This document shows, piece after piece, positions 8,393-18,869 of a DNA stretch of 64,000 bases (its first letter is position 1; each line of letters starts with the position of its first letter). The DNA is from Bog-473 sp963738135 (lineage in GTDB: Bacteria; Actinomycetota; Acidimicrobiia; Acidimicrobiales; RAAP-2), in contig CAVTVK010000004.1 of NCBI GenBank assembly GCA_963738135.1, forward strand, positions 558,001 to 622,000, read 5' to 3'. Below the pieces are notes generated by a model. It was not told where the DNA came from, searched no databases, and worked only from the letters and a program-made list of their open reading frames with translations. The position numbers were made by a program, and so were the translations under genes.

Positions 8393-11300
8393 ATGGGAGC
8401 CGAACCCGACACTGGGGTAGGACGAGAGGCGGCCGACACGGTCGATGGTGACCGGACGCTCCCCGTGGCGCTGGGCCGCCGGGTCGAGGTCGTCGGGGAC
8501 CTGCTGCTCCCACCCCAGCCCACCGACAGCTCTCGTGCAGCCTGTCGCGACATCGCCCGGCGCCTGGAGGAGTGGCAGGGACCGGGCATCGTGATCCTCT
8601 GCGGGCGGCTGGTGGCCCCGGCGTGTAGCGACGACCCGTCCGGAGTCGTCGGCAGGCACCCGGATCTCACCGACGCACTCGCTGCCTTCGCGGCGCGGCG
8701 GACTCCCAGGTCATTGTCGTCATGGCCGCCTCCGAAAGGGATCCCGCGCTGGTCCAGGCGCTGGAACGCAGCGGCGTGACGGTACGCGCCGGCGTGGACC
8801 TCGCGTGCGAGACGGGCGCCGGCACGCGCACGGTCCTCGTCCGTTCCGGGACGATCCGACCCGACGGGAAGCCCCCCGTCGACGCCGCGCCGAGCGACGA
8901 CCGGCCCTGGCTGACCGGTATGGAGCGCCTCGACGATCCCCGGCTGGCGCGCCGCTTCGTCACCTCCCGCGTGCTCTATCGGCGCCTGCGCCGCTATCTG
9001 TGGGCCCCGCCGCTGGCGTTGGCCGTCGTCGCGCTGCTGCTGCGCGTGGAGTTCGTGGTGGACGGGCTGGGGCGCGTGTTCCGCACCCCCCGGCAACAGA
9101 CCGCCCTCCAGCGGGCCTACAGCGCCACCTGGCCCTCGCGCGTCATCGTGACCGTGGTGATCGCCGTTGCCCTGCTGGCCGTCCTGGCCCTCGTCGTCGC
9201 CATCACGTCGCGCGGCATCTGGCGGGCGCTCGGCGGTGAGGGGCTCCCGGCGCCGTGGGCCGGTGGACCGTCGGGCACACGGCCCATCGCGCACGAGCTC
9301 CTCGAACTGGACGGGGAGGACGCACTCGACGCGACGCGGGCCGCCGTCGAGTCAGGCGTCTCGGGCGTCATTGTGGGCGGGGCGCTCGTCCCCGAGCTGA
9401 CCCACCTTGACGCCGGCTTCTTCGCCTGCCCGGGCGCGACTGCCGAGGTCGTGCACGAGCACCGGGGTCGCCTCGGGCTGCCGCCCACCTTTCTGCACCA
9501 CCGCCAGGAGTCGACCCTCGAGATCGAGACCGGGGCGGAGCTGCACGTCCGCCTGCTCCTGGCCGAGGCCGACCTGCCACTGGCCACCATGGGCGAGCGG
9601 CTCGTCACCGCCGACTCCGTCGTCAAGGGTCGCTCCAAGGCGGCGGAGGTCCACGCCGAGCTCGCCGCCAGCTGGCCGGGCGGCGCGTCATGGCCGCCGG
9701 CGCCCGAGGTCGCGGCGGACCACATCCGGGCGCGCCGAATCCGACGCCTCGCCGCGGTGTCTCTGTTCGTGGCCGGGGCCATCGACCTGCTCTCCTCCGT
9801 GACGACACCCCTGCGCGAGCATCTCCATCTCATTGCGCAGTACCTCCCCATCGCCGTGGTGCAGGCGGCCGGGGCGCTGACGGCCATCGCCGGAATCGGC
9901 ATGATCATGCTCTCCGCGGTGTGCTCAGGGGGCAGCGCCGCTCGTGGCTGGTCGCCGTGCTGCTGCTCATCGCCTCGCTCGCCCTGCACCTCCTGCACGC
10001 CGCCGATGTCATCACGCTGATCGTCTGCGCCGGCGTCCTGACGCTGCTCATCGTCCAACGGGAGCGCTTCCGGGCCCAGACCGAGCGCGGGACCGTCGTC
10101 ACTGCCTTCGTCATCCTCGCCGTCGGTGGCGTGGTGGCGACACTGGGCGGCTTCCTCGCCGTGGAAGTGGCCGGTCACGTGCACCACCGTCCGCTCCCCG
10201 GGTGGCCCCATGTCCTCCTCGGTTCCGCCGAACGGCTCGTCGGGGTCGACTGGGTGACCTTCCCCCCCACTATCGACCGCTATGCCTCCGTGAGCCTCCT
10301 GGCCATGGGCATCAGCCTCATCGTGGTGGCGCTCTACCTGCTGACCCGGCCGGTCGTCGATCGCCGCCTGTCGTCGGGACGCGCCGCCATGGGTCGGCGC
10401 GCCGCCGAGATACGGGCGCGCGACATCGTCCGGCGGCACGGCACCGGCACCCTCGACTACTTCGCGCTGCGCGACGACAAGCAATGGTTCTTCCATCGCG
10501 ACTCCCTCGTCGCCTACGCCGTGTTCGGCGGTGTCTGCCTGGTCTCCCCGGACCCCATCGGGCCGTTCTCCGAGCGCGCCCACGTGTGGGACTCGTTCCG
10601 CAACTACGTCGACCGGAACGGTTGGGGCCTCGGCGTCATGGGCGCGGGCGAGGAGTGGCTTCCGACCTACCAGGCGTCGGGCATGCGTTTCCTTTACATC
10701 GGCGACGAGGCGGTGGTGGACCCCCGTGAGTTCTCGCTGCAGGGCGGGAAGATGAAGGGGTTGCGCCAGGCGGTCAACCGGGTGGCGCGCTACGGCTACA
10801 CGGTCCGCTTCCTGGACCCCGCCCGTCTCGATCCGGCCGACGCCGCCCGCATGGCCGAGCTGATGGCCAAGAGCCGCCGCGGTGAGCAGGAACGGGGCTT
10901 CTCCATGATGCTGGGCCGCCTGTTCGACCGGCGGGACACGGGCCTGCTGCTCACGCTCGTGGAGGGGCCCGACGGCGCGCCAGTCGCCATGTGCCAATTC
11001 GTGCCTTCACCAGCAATCGGCGGCTACTCGCTGGACCTCATGCGCCGCGATCCTGGCGAGCATCCCAACGGGCTGCTCGACTTCGCGTTGTGCTCGACCA
11101 TCGAGCATCTCAAGGGGATGGGAATGAAGGGCCTGAGCCTGAACTTCGCCGCCCTGCGTTCGGTGCTGGAGGGCGACAACGGCGACGGCGTGACCCAGCG
11201 GGTGGAACGCTGGGCGCTGCGCCGCCTCTCCGGGGTCCTGCAGATAGAGACGCTCTGGCGGTTCAATGCCAAGTACGAGCCGCGCTGGCTGCCGCGCTAC

Positions 11301-11519
11301 ATCGCCTTCGACTCGGCGGAACAGTTCGTGCCCGTCGTCGTGCAGATCATGCGGGCCGAATCGCTGACGGAAGTCCCCGTGATCGGCCGCCTCCTCACGA
11401 CGGGCGGTGCCAAGCGGTCGGGTCCGGCCGTGCCCGAAGAGGTCCTGGCCGCCCAGCAGCTTTCCGGAAACGACCCGGCCGCCCGGCAGGAGGCCGGGAC
11501 TGCCGGGCGGCGTCCATGA
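8393..11519 (+). CDS. Metallophosphoesterase-like/membrane/phosphatidylglycerol lysyltransferase-like protein (two frameshifts)
   Basis: Roughly 1,040 aa once two one-base deletions (about 8690-8700 and 9917-9919) are repaired. Part 1 (8393-8900) looks like a metallophosphoesterase fold with lost metal motifs: VVGDLLL for DLH, VILCGRL for GD, VVVMAASERDP for GNHD. Part 2 has about eight hydrophobic segments (RRYLWAPPLALAVVALLL near 8990; AGAIDLLSS; VLLLIASLALHLL; VTAFVILAVGG). Part 3 (about 10380-11400) is the DUF2156/LPG-synthase GNAT-like domain: LRDDKQWFFHRDSLVAYAVF, SPDPIG, GMKGLSLNFAALRSVLE. The family moves lysine from tRNA to phosphatidylglycerol in MprF/LysX; here a transferase role is inferred. 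Its stop overlaps the next ORF (ATGA). Confidence 0.75.
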
Positions 11520-11740
11520 CGGATGACCGCTGCCCCCGTTGCGGACATGAGGGCGTGCACCAGAGCCGCGGCGACAACGGCCCCTGTGAGGACTGCGACC
11601 GATGCTGGTCCGAGGAGCAGCGACGTGATCGTCCACCGCACCATGTCTCACCCGGCGCCGGTACCTCGGCGCCGAGGGTGGCGACCTCTCTGTGGCCGCT
11701 CCGGCGGACGAGGCGGCCGGCAACGTCGCCTTTCGCATGA
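11516..11740 (+). CDS. Small zinc-ribbon protein, coupled to the lysyltransferase-like gene
   Basis: Begins with MTDDRCPRCGHEGVHQ and has a second cysteine set CEDCDRCW, giving a CxxC-x16-CxxCxxC pattern typical of zinc ribbons. ATG 11516 overlaps the upstream stop (ATGA), so translation is coupled. The last 35 codons in this frame are arginine/proline rich and unconvincing; the neighbouring frame reads like a better C-terminus and ends TTDYGKLG at 11784, so one more indel near 11620-11650 may exist. Function unknown. Confidence 0.5.
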   Translation: MTDDRCPRCGHEGVHQSRGDNGPCEDCDRCWSEEQRRDRPPHHVSPGAGTSAPRVATSLWPLRRTRRPATSPFA

Positions 11741-11792
11741 CGCCGGAGCTCTGGCGAACGACGGACTACGGCAAGCTGGGGTGAGCCCGGCA

Positions 11793-11846
11793 CAGACCGG
11801 GTGAGCCGCGCAGACCGGGTGAGCCGCGGAGACCGGGTGAGCGTTG
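11793..11846. repeat. 18-bp tandem repeat, about 2.8 copies
   Basis: Unit CAGACCGGGTGAGCCGCG: exact at 11793-11810 and 11811-11828, and degenerate at 11829-11846. It lies between the zinc-ribbon ORF and a terminator and is not in any convincing gene. Confidence 0.85.
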
Positions 11847-11917
11847 TCGGCCCGTTGCGTTGATTGGTTCGAACGGCCCTACACCCAGACTGACCCTGCC
11901 ACCACAATCGCGGGTAC

Positions 11918-11965
11918 GGGCGGGGTGACCGAGGTCGTCTGGGAGTCACCCCGCCCTCTCTTTTT
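11918..11965 (+). terminator. Strong intrinsic terminator
   Basis: A perfect 12-bp stem GGGCGGGGTGAC (11918-11929) pairs with GTCACCCCGCCC (11945-11956) around a 15-base loop, followed by TCTCTTTTT. It ends the unit made by the large membrane gene and the zinc-ribbon ORF. It is the clearest intrinsic terminator in the window. Confidence 0.85.
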
Positions 11966-12272
11966 GCAGCGCGCCAGACCGGATCAGGCCGCACGGCGTC
12001 GCGTCGGTCCCGGCGGGGCACGGCCTTCGGGCAGTGGATCCCGCCCGGGTCGATCCGCTCGCCGGGCGGCTCCGCTCAACCCCGTCGCCGATCTTGTCGA
12101 TTCATTCGAGGTCTCGGCGGCGTGGGCCGGCTGGGCCGGTGACCCGGTGGCCCGGTGGAGAAACCAGGGGCGGGCGAGCCTCCGGCGGAGCCCGCCGGCG
12201 GCCTGCTGGTGCCGGGGCCCGCCGACCTGGGCGAAGATGGGCACGGAACGAGAGCTGGGAGGGAGGTACGCC
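11966..12272. other. Gene-free stretch before the DUF2252 gene
   Basis: The frame of the DUF2252 gene is open through this stretch, but its translation is Arg/Pro/Ala rich and lacks conservation cues. I treat it as leader DNA. No promoter or hairpin stands out beyond the terminator just to its left. Confidence 0.5.
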
Positions 12273-13658
12273 TTGAGCATCCTGCACAACGGGTCCACAA
12301 CGGTGGCCGCCCGGCACGACCTCGCGGCCACCGCCGACGAGCGCCGCGAGATCGGGCGACAGGCCCGGGTCCTGGCCCCCCGGGCCGACTTGGGTGACTG
12401 GGACGAGCGGGCCCGTGGGCACGACCCCATCGACACGATCCTGGCCCAGAACGAGATCCGACTGCCCGAGCTCGCCCCGCTCCGGCACCAGCGCATGGCG
12501 CTCTCGCCGTGGAACTTCTACCGGGGTGCGGCGGCCGTCATGGCGGCCGATCTGGCCTCTCGGCCGCACAGCCGCATTGAGGTCCAGCTCTGCGGCGATG
12601 CCCACGTCCTGAACTTCGGGCTGTGGGCCACGCCGGAGCGGAACCTCAATTTCGACCTCCGCGACTTCGACGAGACACTGCCGGGCCCTTTCGAGTGGGA
12701 CGTCGCCCGCCTCGCCGCCAGCCTGGTGGTGGCGGCCCGGGAGAACGGGGTGAAGCCGAGCAAGTCGGACGCCGCGGTGACGGCGGCGATCGACGCCTAT
12801 CGGAACAGGATGCGGTACTACTCCACGTTGCCCCTCCTCGACATCTGGTACGAGGGCACGCGCTTCGATCAGTTCATCGACTACTTCGAGCCCGCCGACC
12901 GCGGCCAGGTGAAGGTCCAGTTCGAGAAGAAGAAGGAGACACGGACGAGCCGCGGCGCCTTCGAGAAGCTGACGACGGAGCGACGCGGGCGGCCGCGCAT
13001 CACCCCCCAGCCCCCGCTGCGCGTGACGCTCGACGACGACGAGCAGGGCGACATCGTGGAGGGTCTGCTCGCGGGCTACCGCCTCACACTGCAAGAGGAC
13101 CGTCGCCGGCTGTTCGACCGCTTCACTTCGGTGGACGTCGTCCGCCAGGTCGTCGGGGTCGGCAGCGTCGGCATGGTGGTGTACCTCGTGCTGCTGGAGG
13201 GCAGCGCCACGGGCGACCCGCTCTTCTTGCAGTGCAAGCAGGCCGGCCCGTCCGTGTACGAGTCCTACACCTACGCCAGCGGACACGACAACCACGGCGC
13301 CCGGGTGATCGCCGGCAAGCGGATGGTGCAGAGTGCCACCGACATCTTCGTGGGCTGGGGCTCCCTGGGCGAGCGTGATTTCTACGTGCGCCAGTTCCGC
13401 GACATGAAGCTGATCCCCACCACCGACCTGATCGCCCCCGTCCTGGTGGAGTTCGCCATCGCCTGCGGCAACACCCTGGCCCGGGCCCACGCCCGCTCGG
13501 GCGACCCCGAGGCCATCGACGCCTACATAGGCAAGGGCGACGTCTTCACGAAGGCCATGCGCCGGTTCGCCCGCCGCTACGCCGATCAGAACGAGCGGGA
13601 CCACGCCGCACTGGTCGCCGCCATCCGGCGGGGCAAGGCGGAGAGCGTCCGCGACTGA
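12273..13658 (+). CDS. DUF2252 family protein
   Basis: Protein of 461 aa in the DUF2252 family, which has a kinase-like (aminoglycoside phosphotransferase-type) fold and no settled function. Visible family features: MALSPWNFYRGAAAVMAADL, CGDAHVLNFG, FDLRDFDETLPGPFEWDVAR, the LQCKQAGPSVYE strand and a C-terminal ARAHARSGD box. I chose TTG 12273 because GGGAGGGAGG lies six bases upstream; ATG 12237 is in frame but has no ribosome site. It stands alone between a terminator and the convergent nuoN (4 bases apart). Confidence 0.85.
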   Translation: MSILHNGSTTVAARHDLAATADERREIGRQARVLAPRADLGDWDERARGHDPIDTILAQNEIRLPELAPLRHQRMALSPWNFYRGAAAVMAADLASRPHSRIEVQLCGDAHVLNFGLWATPERNLNFDLRDFDETLPGPFEWDVARLAASLVVAARENGVKPSKSDAAVTAAIDAYRNRMRYYSTLPLLDIWYEGTRFDQFIDYFEPADRGQVKVQFEKKKETRTSRGAFEKLTTERRGRPRITPQPPLRVTLDDDEQGDIVEGLLAGYRLTLQEDRRRLFDRFTSVDVVRQVVGVGSVGMVVYLVLLEGSATGDPLFLQCKQAGPSVYESYTYASGHDNHGARVIAGKRMVQSATDIFVGWGSLGERDFYVRQFRDMKLIPTTDLIAPVLVEFAIACGNTLARAHARSGDPEAIDAYIGKGDVFTKAMRRFARRYADQNERDHAALVAAIRRGKAESVRD

Positions 13659-13662
13659 GGCC

Positions 13663-15412
13663 CTACTTGGGCAAGAACAGCAAGGTGGCGTGGTTGGCGA
13701 AGTCGATGAGCGGCTGGGGCCACACGCCGAAGAGCACCGTCACGCCGGTGCAGAGGGCGATGGCCAGGCCGCTGAGCGCCGGCACCGGCACCCTCTCGGG
13801 CGCCCCTTCGTCGTCACCGTCTTCGTGGGCGGACGCCTCGTCGTCGAGCAGGATCTGCTCGTTGAGCGTGGTCACGGTGCCGGCGGCCGCCGCCGGGGTG
13901 GCCCAGGGCAACCCGCCTCCGGTGCCGTTGTCATGGCCCACCGCCGTGATCGTGCCGCCACCGGTCATGCCGCCCTCGGCGCCCAGGGCCGCCGAGCCGC
14001 CGCTTCCACCTTCGACCTCGCCCTGCCCGCCACCGGCATACATGAGGACCGCCACCCGCAGGTAGAAGTAGGCCGCCACCACGGCGGTGACCATGGCGAT
14101 GACACCCAACGGCACCTCGCCGGCGCTCGACGGCCGCGAAGACCACCTGCAGCTTGGCCCACAGGCCGGTCGTGAAGGGCGCGCCCGCCTGGGCCAGCAG
14201 CAGGACCGCCAGTGCGAGCGCCATCACGGGCTGGCGGCGGGCCAGGCCGCGGTAGCGCGCCATGTCGTGGTCACCATCGCCCTCGCGCCCGAGCACCGTC
14301 ACGATGGCGAAGCTGCCCACGGTCATGAACATGTAGACGAACAGGTAGTAGAGCGAGGCGCTGGCGCCCCGGGCCGTCCCGGCGGACACCCCGAGGAGGA
14401 TGAACCCGGCGTGATTGATGGACGAGTACGCCAGCATGCGCTTCACGTCACGTTGGCGCAGGGCCACGAAGGCACCGAGCACCAGCGAGAGAACCGCCAG
14501 CCCGTAGATGATCGGGCGCCAGTCCGTCTCGACGACCCCGAACGAGGAGAAGAGGACGCGCAGCAACGCGGCGAACGCGCCCGCCTTGGCCACCGCCGCC
14601 ATGAACCCGGTGACCGGTGACGGGGCACCCTGGTACACGTCGGGCGTCCACATGTGGAAGGGCACGGCGGCGATCTTGAAGGCGAACCCGACGAGCATCA
14701 GCGACAGGCCCGCCAGCAGCAGGCCGTTGGTCAGGACGACGTTCTTGGACAGGAAGTCCGAGATCTGCGTCAGGTTGGTCGAACCGGTGGCGCCGTAGGT
14801 GAGCGCGACGCCGTAGATGAAGATCGCCGAGGAGAACCCACCCAGAATGAAGTACTTGAGCGCGGCCTCGCCCGACGCGGCCCGCTTGTAGTTGAAAGCC
14901 GTCAACACGTACAGGGCGATGGAGAGGATCTCCAGACCGAGGAACACGATGATGAGGTCGTTGGCAATCCCCATCAACATGGCGCCGGAAGCCGACACCA
15001 TGGCCAGGACGTGGAACTCGGCGCCGTGCATGCCCTCCCGGCGCAGGTACCCGTCCGCAACCAGCGCGCTGAGCAGCATGGCGATGGCGACCAGCATGGT
15101 GATGAGCACGCTGAAGCCGTCCATGACGACCGCCTGTTTCACGTAGGTGTGGGCCCCGTGTTGCTGCACGTCCGCCCACTGCCAGAGAGCGACGCCGAGC
15201 GCACCGCCGGAGATGATCACCGTGGAGATGGTGGCCACGCGGACCCGCAGCGGATGGCGCACCAGTGAAGCCACTCCCAACAGGAGGACCGCCCCGCCGA
15301 TCATGATGATCGGCGGCAGGATGGCCAGCCAGCGGATGGGTGGCATCGTGATGGTGTTCGACGCCGCGTGCGCGGCCACCACGTGCTTGGCGGCGAGGAG
15401 GGACGTGATCAC
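13663..15412 (-). CDS. nuoN: NADH-quinone oxidoreductase subunit N (frameshifted)
   Basis: Last gene of the complex I operon; a proton-pumping antiporter-like membrane subunit of about 582 aa with many hydrophobic helices. Conserved boxes: FLGLEILSIALYVLTAF, FKIAAVPFHMWTPDVYQGAP, LAYSSINHAGFILLG. The frame breaks near 14125: AAVE is followed by AGEVPLGVIAMVTAVVAAYF in another frame, explained by one inserted base. The C-terminal loop is Gly/Glu-rich and ends in VTVLFGVWPQPLIDFA. GTG start overlaps the nuoM stop (GTGA). Since complex I should need this subunit, a sequencing error is likely. Confidence 0.9.
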
Positions 15413-16953
15413 TTGGTTCCCTCCACGCCCCGGACCGCCACCGACGGCTGGGCGTGGCCTGTCGCCGACTCGACATGCGCAATGAGCTGATTGACCGACG
15501 GGTTGATCCGGTCGAGCACCGGCTTGGGATAAACGCCCAGGAAGACGATCAGGATGATCAGGGGCGCCATCACCAAGCGCTCGATCAGGACGAGGTCACG
15601 AGTCTTCTCGTCGGCCTCCCGCGGCTCGCCGTGAAAGACCTGCTGGTAGGCCCAGAGCAGATAGATGGCGGCCACGATCACGCCGAGCATGGCCACCACT
15701 GCCCACCAGCGGTGGGTGATGAAGGTTCCCGAGAGCACGAGGAACTCGCCGACGAACCCGTTGAGGCCGGGCACGCCGATGGAAGCCAGCATGACCACGG
15801 TGAAGACGGCCGCCATCACGGGCGCGGCCTTCTGCAGCCCGCGCAGCTCGCCCGTCTGCCACGTCCCTCGGCGCTGGTAGATGAATCCGATGAGGATGAA
15901 AAGCGCCGCCACGATGAGCCCGTGGTTGAGCATGGCCAGGACGGCTCCGGACAAGGCCTCGGGGTTCAGCGCGAAGCTGCCCAGCGCGATGAAACCGATC
16001 CCGGCCAGCGAGGAGTAGGCGACCAGGCGCTTCAGGTCGCGCTGGGCGCAGGCCACGATGGCGCCGTAGACGATGCCGATGACCGCCAGCGTCAAGAAGA
16101 GCGGGCCCAGTGTCTTCGTGGCGTGGGGGAAGAGGCTGAGGTCGAAGCGGATGATGCCGTAGGTCCCGAGCTTGGCCAGAATGCCCGACAGCAGCACCGA
16201 GCCCTCCTCCGGCGCCTCGGTGTAGGCGTCGGGCGACCAGGTGTGGAACGGGAAGAGCGGCGCCTTGACCGCGAAGGCCGCCGTGAAGGCGAGGAAGAGC
16301 AGGATCTCGGTCGACGAGGACAGGTGCGTCTGCATCAGCGGTCCGAGCTCGAACGTCAGGTAGTGGTACTGCGACTGGTGGATGAAGGCCAGGGCCAGGA
16401 TCCCCACCAGCAGGAAGGCCGAGCCGAGGAACGTGTAGAGGAAGAACTTGATGGCGGCGTAGGCGCGCCGTTGGTGACCCCAGCCGGCGATGATGAAGTA
16501 CGCCGGCACGAGCGTCAGCTCGAACATGAAGAAGAACACGATCAGGTCGAGCGACAGGAAGCTCCCCATCACCGACGCCTCCAACAGGAGGATCCAGGCG
16601 AAGTACGCCCTCGGGTTCTCGCGGTTACGCCCGAGGATGATGGTGAGCGGGAACAGCAGCGCGGTCAGCAGCACCAGGAAGATCGAGATGCCGTCGACCC
16701 CCAGGTACCAGTGCACCCCGAGGCTGCTGCCTGTGTACTGGTGGTTGGAGACCAGCTGGAAGCCGCCGTCGTGCACCTTCATGGTGATCAGGGCCGTGAC
16801 CGCGATGACGGCCGTCACCAGCGAGGCGATCAGGGCCAGCACGTAGGGGAGCTCGCGCGGCAACGACTTGTCGAGGCTGAGCAGGCCCAGGGCGCCCGCC
16901 CCGATGGCCGGCAACAGGATGAGCAGGGTGAGGAACGGGAGAGAATGCGTCAT
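15409..16953 (-). CDS. nuoM: NADH-quinone oxidoreductase subunit M
   Basis: Membrane proton-pumping subunit of complex I, 514 aa, related to Mrp antiporters. It begins MTHSLPFLTLLILLPAIGAG and contains FELTLVPAYFII (conserved glutamate of the pump), FAVKAPLFPFHTWSPDAYTE with the key lysine, and VAYSSLAGIGFIALG. The open frame runs further upstream inside nuoL, but ATG 16953 overlaps the nuoL stop (ATGA) and matches the family N-terminus. Confidence 0.96.
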   Translation of the reverse strand: MTHSLPFLTLLILLPAIGAGALGLLSLDKSLPRELPYVLALIASLVTAVIAVTALITMKVHDGGFQLVSNHQYTGSSLGVHWYLGVDGISIFLVLLTALLFPLTIILGRNRENPRAYFAWILLLEASVMGSFLSLDLIVFFFMFELTLVPAYFIIAGWGHQRRAYAAIKFFLYTFLGSAFLLVGILALAFIHQSQYHYLTFELGPLMQTHLSSSTEILLFLAFTAAFAVKAPLFPFHTWSPDAYTEAPEEGSVLLSGILAKLGTYGIIRFDLSLFPHATKTLGPLFLTLAVIGIVYGAIVACAQRDLKRLVAYSSLAGIGFIALGSFALNPEALSGAVLAMLNHGLIVAALFILIGFIYQRRGTWQTGELRGLQKAAPVMAAVFTVVMLASIGVPGLNGFVGEFLVLSGTFITHRWWAVVAMLGVIVAAIYLLWAYQQVFHGEPREADEKTRDLVLIERLVMAPLIILIVFLGVYPKPVLDRINPSVNQLIAHVESATGHAQPSVAVRGVEGTK

Positions 16954-18866
16954 CCCCACCACATCCGGCTCAGCATGAAGGCGATGATGAGCGCCATGCC
17001 GATGGCGATCCCCAGCGCGTAGTTGCGGGCGTAGCCCGTCTGGAGCTTGCGGGCGGCGCTTCCCGTGGCCTTCGCCAGCTGGGCCGTGCCGTTGACCGCT
17101 CCGTCGATGATGCGGACGTCGACGACCCAGGCGAGGAACGTCGCCAGGCGCTGGGCCGGCCGCCCGAGGACGGTGTCGTAGAAGTCGTCCCAGTACCAGA
17201 CCCGCTGCAGGAAGGCCGGCTCCAACTTCGGCTGGTACACCTCGTCGCCCCGCCACAGCCACCAGGCCACGATCACACCGATGAACGCCGCGGCGATGTC
17301 GGCCAGCGCCAGCGCCCATTCGGGCCCGGCGCTCAGGTTGTCGTTGTAGAGCGTGCCGGCGAACACCGGGGCCAGGAAGCTCGAGAGGTTGTCGGTGTGC
17401 ACCCAGGGCAGGTCGAGCACGCCGGCGAAGAAGGCGAAGAACGACAGGACGATGAGCGGGATCCGCATGATCCAGGGCGACTCGTGGGGCGTGTGCAGCG
17501 CCGGCTCGCCGTGCGGGCCCTCCTTGTCGAAGCGCTCCTTGCCACCGAAGGCGAGGATCTCCAGGCGGCTCATGTAATAGGCGGTGAGCACGGCGGTGAC
17601 GAGGCCGATGACCCACAAGGGCTTGAAGTGGGCGAACGTGTTGTCGAGGACGTCGCCCTTGGCCCAGAAGCCCGACAGCGGTGGGATCCCCGCAATGGCC
17701 AGGAATCCGATGGTGAAGGTGACGGTGGTCCACCTCATGTAGCGGCGCAACGCGCCCATGCGTTTGAGGTCCTGCTCGTCGTGGAGCCCGTGGATCACCG
17801 AACCCGCACCCAGGAAGAGCAGGCCCTTGTAGAAGGCGTGCGCCACCATGAGGAAGACGGCGGCGATGTAGGCGCCCGTGCCGACGGCGAGGATCATGTA
17901 GCCGATCTGCGAGACGGTGGAGAAGGCGAGCACCTTCTTGATGTCCTGTTGCGCGCAGGCGATGGTGGCCGCCACGAACGCGGTGACGGCCCCGATGATG
18001 GCGATGATCTCGGACCCCGTGGCCGTCACGTGCAGGAGCGGGTTCATCCGGCACAGCAGGTAGACGCCGGCCGTCACCATGGTGGCGGCGTGGATGAGGG
18101 CCGAGACCGGGGTCGGGCCCTCCATGGCGTCGGGCAGCCAGTTGAACAATGGGATCTGGGCCGACTTGCCGGCGGCGGCCAGGAAGAGGAGCAGCACCGC
18201 GGCCAGGCCGACGCCGCCGTCGAGGTGGTGCAGCTGGCCGAAGATCCCCCCGCCCGGGCCGCTCTCGTACTGGATCGTGCCGGTCCGCTCGAAGATCAGG
18301 AAGATGGCGAGCAGGAAGCCGATGTCACCGATGCGGTTGTAGATGAAGGCCTTCTTGCCGGCCGAGGCCGCCGACTCGCGCTGGAACCAGAACGCCACGA
18401 GCCAGTAGGAGCAGACGCCCACGCCCTCCCAGCCCACGAACGTGAGCAGCAGATTGTCCGCCAGCACCAGCAGCAGCATGGAGAAGACGAAGAGGTTCAG
18501 GTAGATGAAGAACTTGGTGTAGTCCCGATCCCCCTTCATGTAGCCGATGGAGTACAGGTGGATGAACGCGCTGACGAAGGTGATGAACATGCACATCGTC
18601 ATGGACAACGGGTCCACCAGCGTGCCCACGGGGACCGACAGTCCGCCCGCCTGGAACCAAGTGAAGTAGTTGTCCACCACCACCCGGCCGTTGTCGGGCA
18701 GGCCGAGCAAGCCGGCGAGCACGACGCAGGCCACGACGAAGGCGCCGCCGATGGCCACCGTGCCGATCACGCCGGCCACCGGGTCGCCGACACGGCGGCC
18801 GATGGTCACGAGGATCAAAAAGCCCGCGAGGGGCAACAGCAACATGAGGTACGCGAGATGGACCAC
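16950..18866 (-). CDS. nuoL: NADH-quinone oxidoreductase subunit L
   Basis: Largest membrane antiporter-like subunit of complex I, 638 aa. Conserved parts: NLFVFSMLLLVLADNLLLTF, FVGWEGVGVCSYWLVAFW, KSAQIPLFNWLPDAMEGPTP, ALIHAATMVTAGVYLL, FSTVSQIGYMILAVG, and a C-terminal lateral-helix region. GTG start lies 3 bases after the nuoK stop; the 3' end overlaps nuoM. Confidence 0.97.
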   Translation of the reverse strand: MVHLAYLMLLLPLAGFLILVTIGRRVGDPVAGVIGTVAIGGAFVVACVVLAGLLGLPDNGRVVVDNYFTWFQAGGLSVPVGTLVDPLSMTMCMFITFVSAFIHLYSIGYMKGDRDYTKFFIYLNLFVFSMLLLVLADNLLLTFVGWEGVGVCSYWLVAFWFQRESAASAGKKAFIYNRIGDIGFLLAIFLIFERTGTIQYESGPGGGIFGQLHHLDGGVGLAAVLLLFLAAAGKSAQIPLFNWLPDAMEGPTPVSALIHAATMVTAGVYLLCRMNPLLHVTATGSEIIAIIGAVTAFVAATIACAQQDIKKVLAFSTVSQIGYMILAVGTGAYIAAVFLMVAHAFYKGLLFLGAGSVIHGLHDEQDLKRMGALRRYMRWTTVTFTIGFLAIAGIPPLSGFWAKGDVLDNTFAHFKPLWVIGLVTAVLTAYYMSRLEILAFGGKERFDKEGPHGEPALHTPHESPWIMRIPLIVLSFFAFFAGVLDLPWVHTDNLSSFLAPVFAGTLYNDNLSAGPEWALALADIAAAFIGVIVAWWLWRGDEVYQPKLEPAFLQRVWYWDDFYDTVLGRPAQRLATFLAWVVDVRIIDGAVNGTAQLAKATGSAARKLQTGYARNYALGIAIGMALIIAFMLSRMWWG

Positions 18867-18869
18867 GGT

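Noticed and set aside
11860..11885. GGTTCGAAC-like stretch that resembles a tRNA T-arm
   Set aside because: No acceptor stem, D-arm or anticodon arm could be folded around it.
15409..18054. A single 881-aa minus-strand frame covering nuoM and part of nuoL
   Set aside because: Only the part from ATG 16953 matches NuoM; the earlier codons are out-of-frame nuoL.
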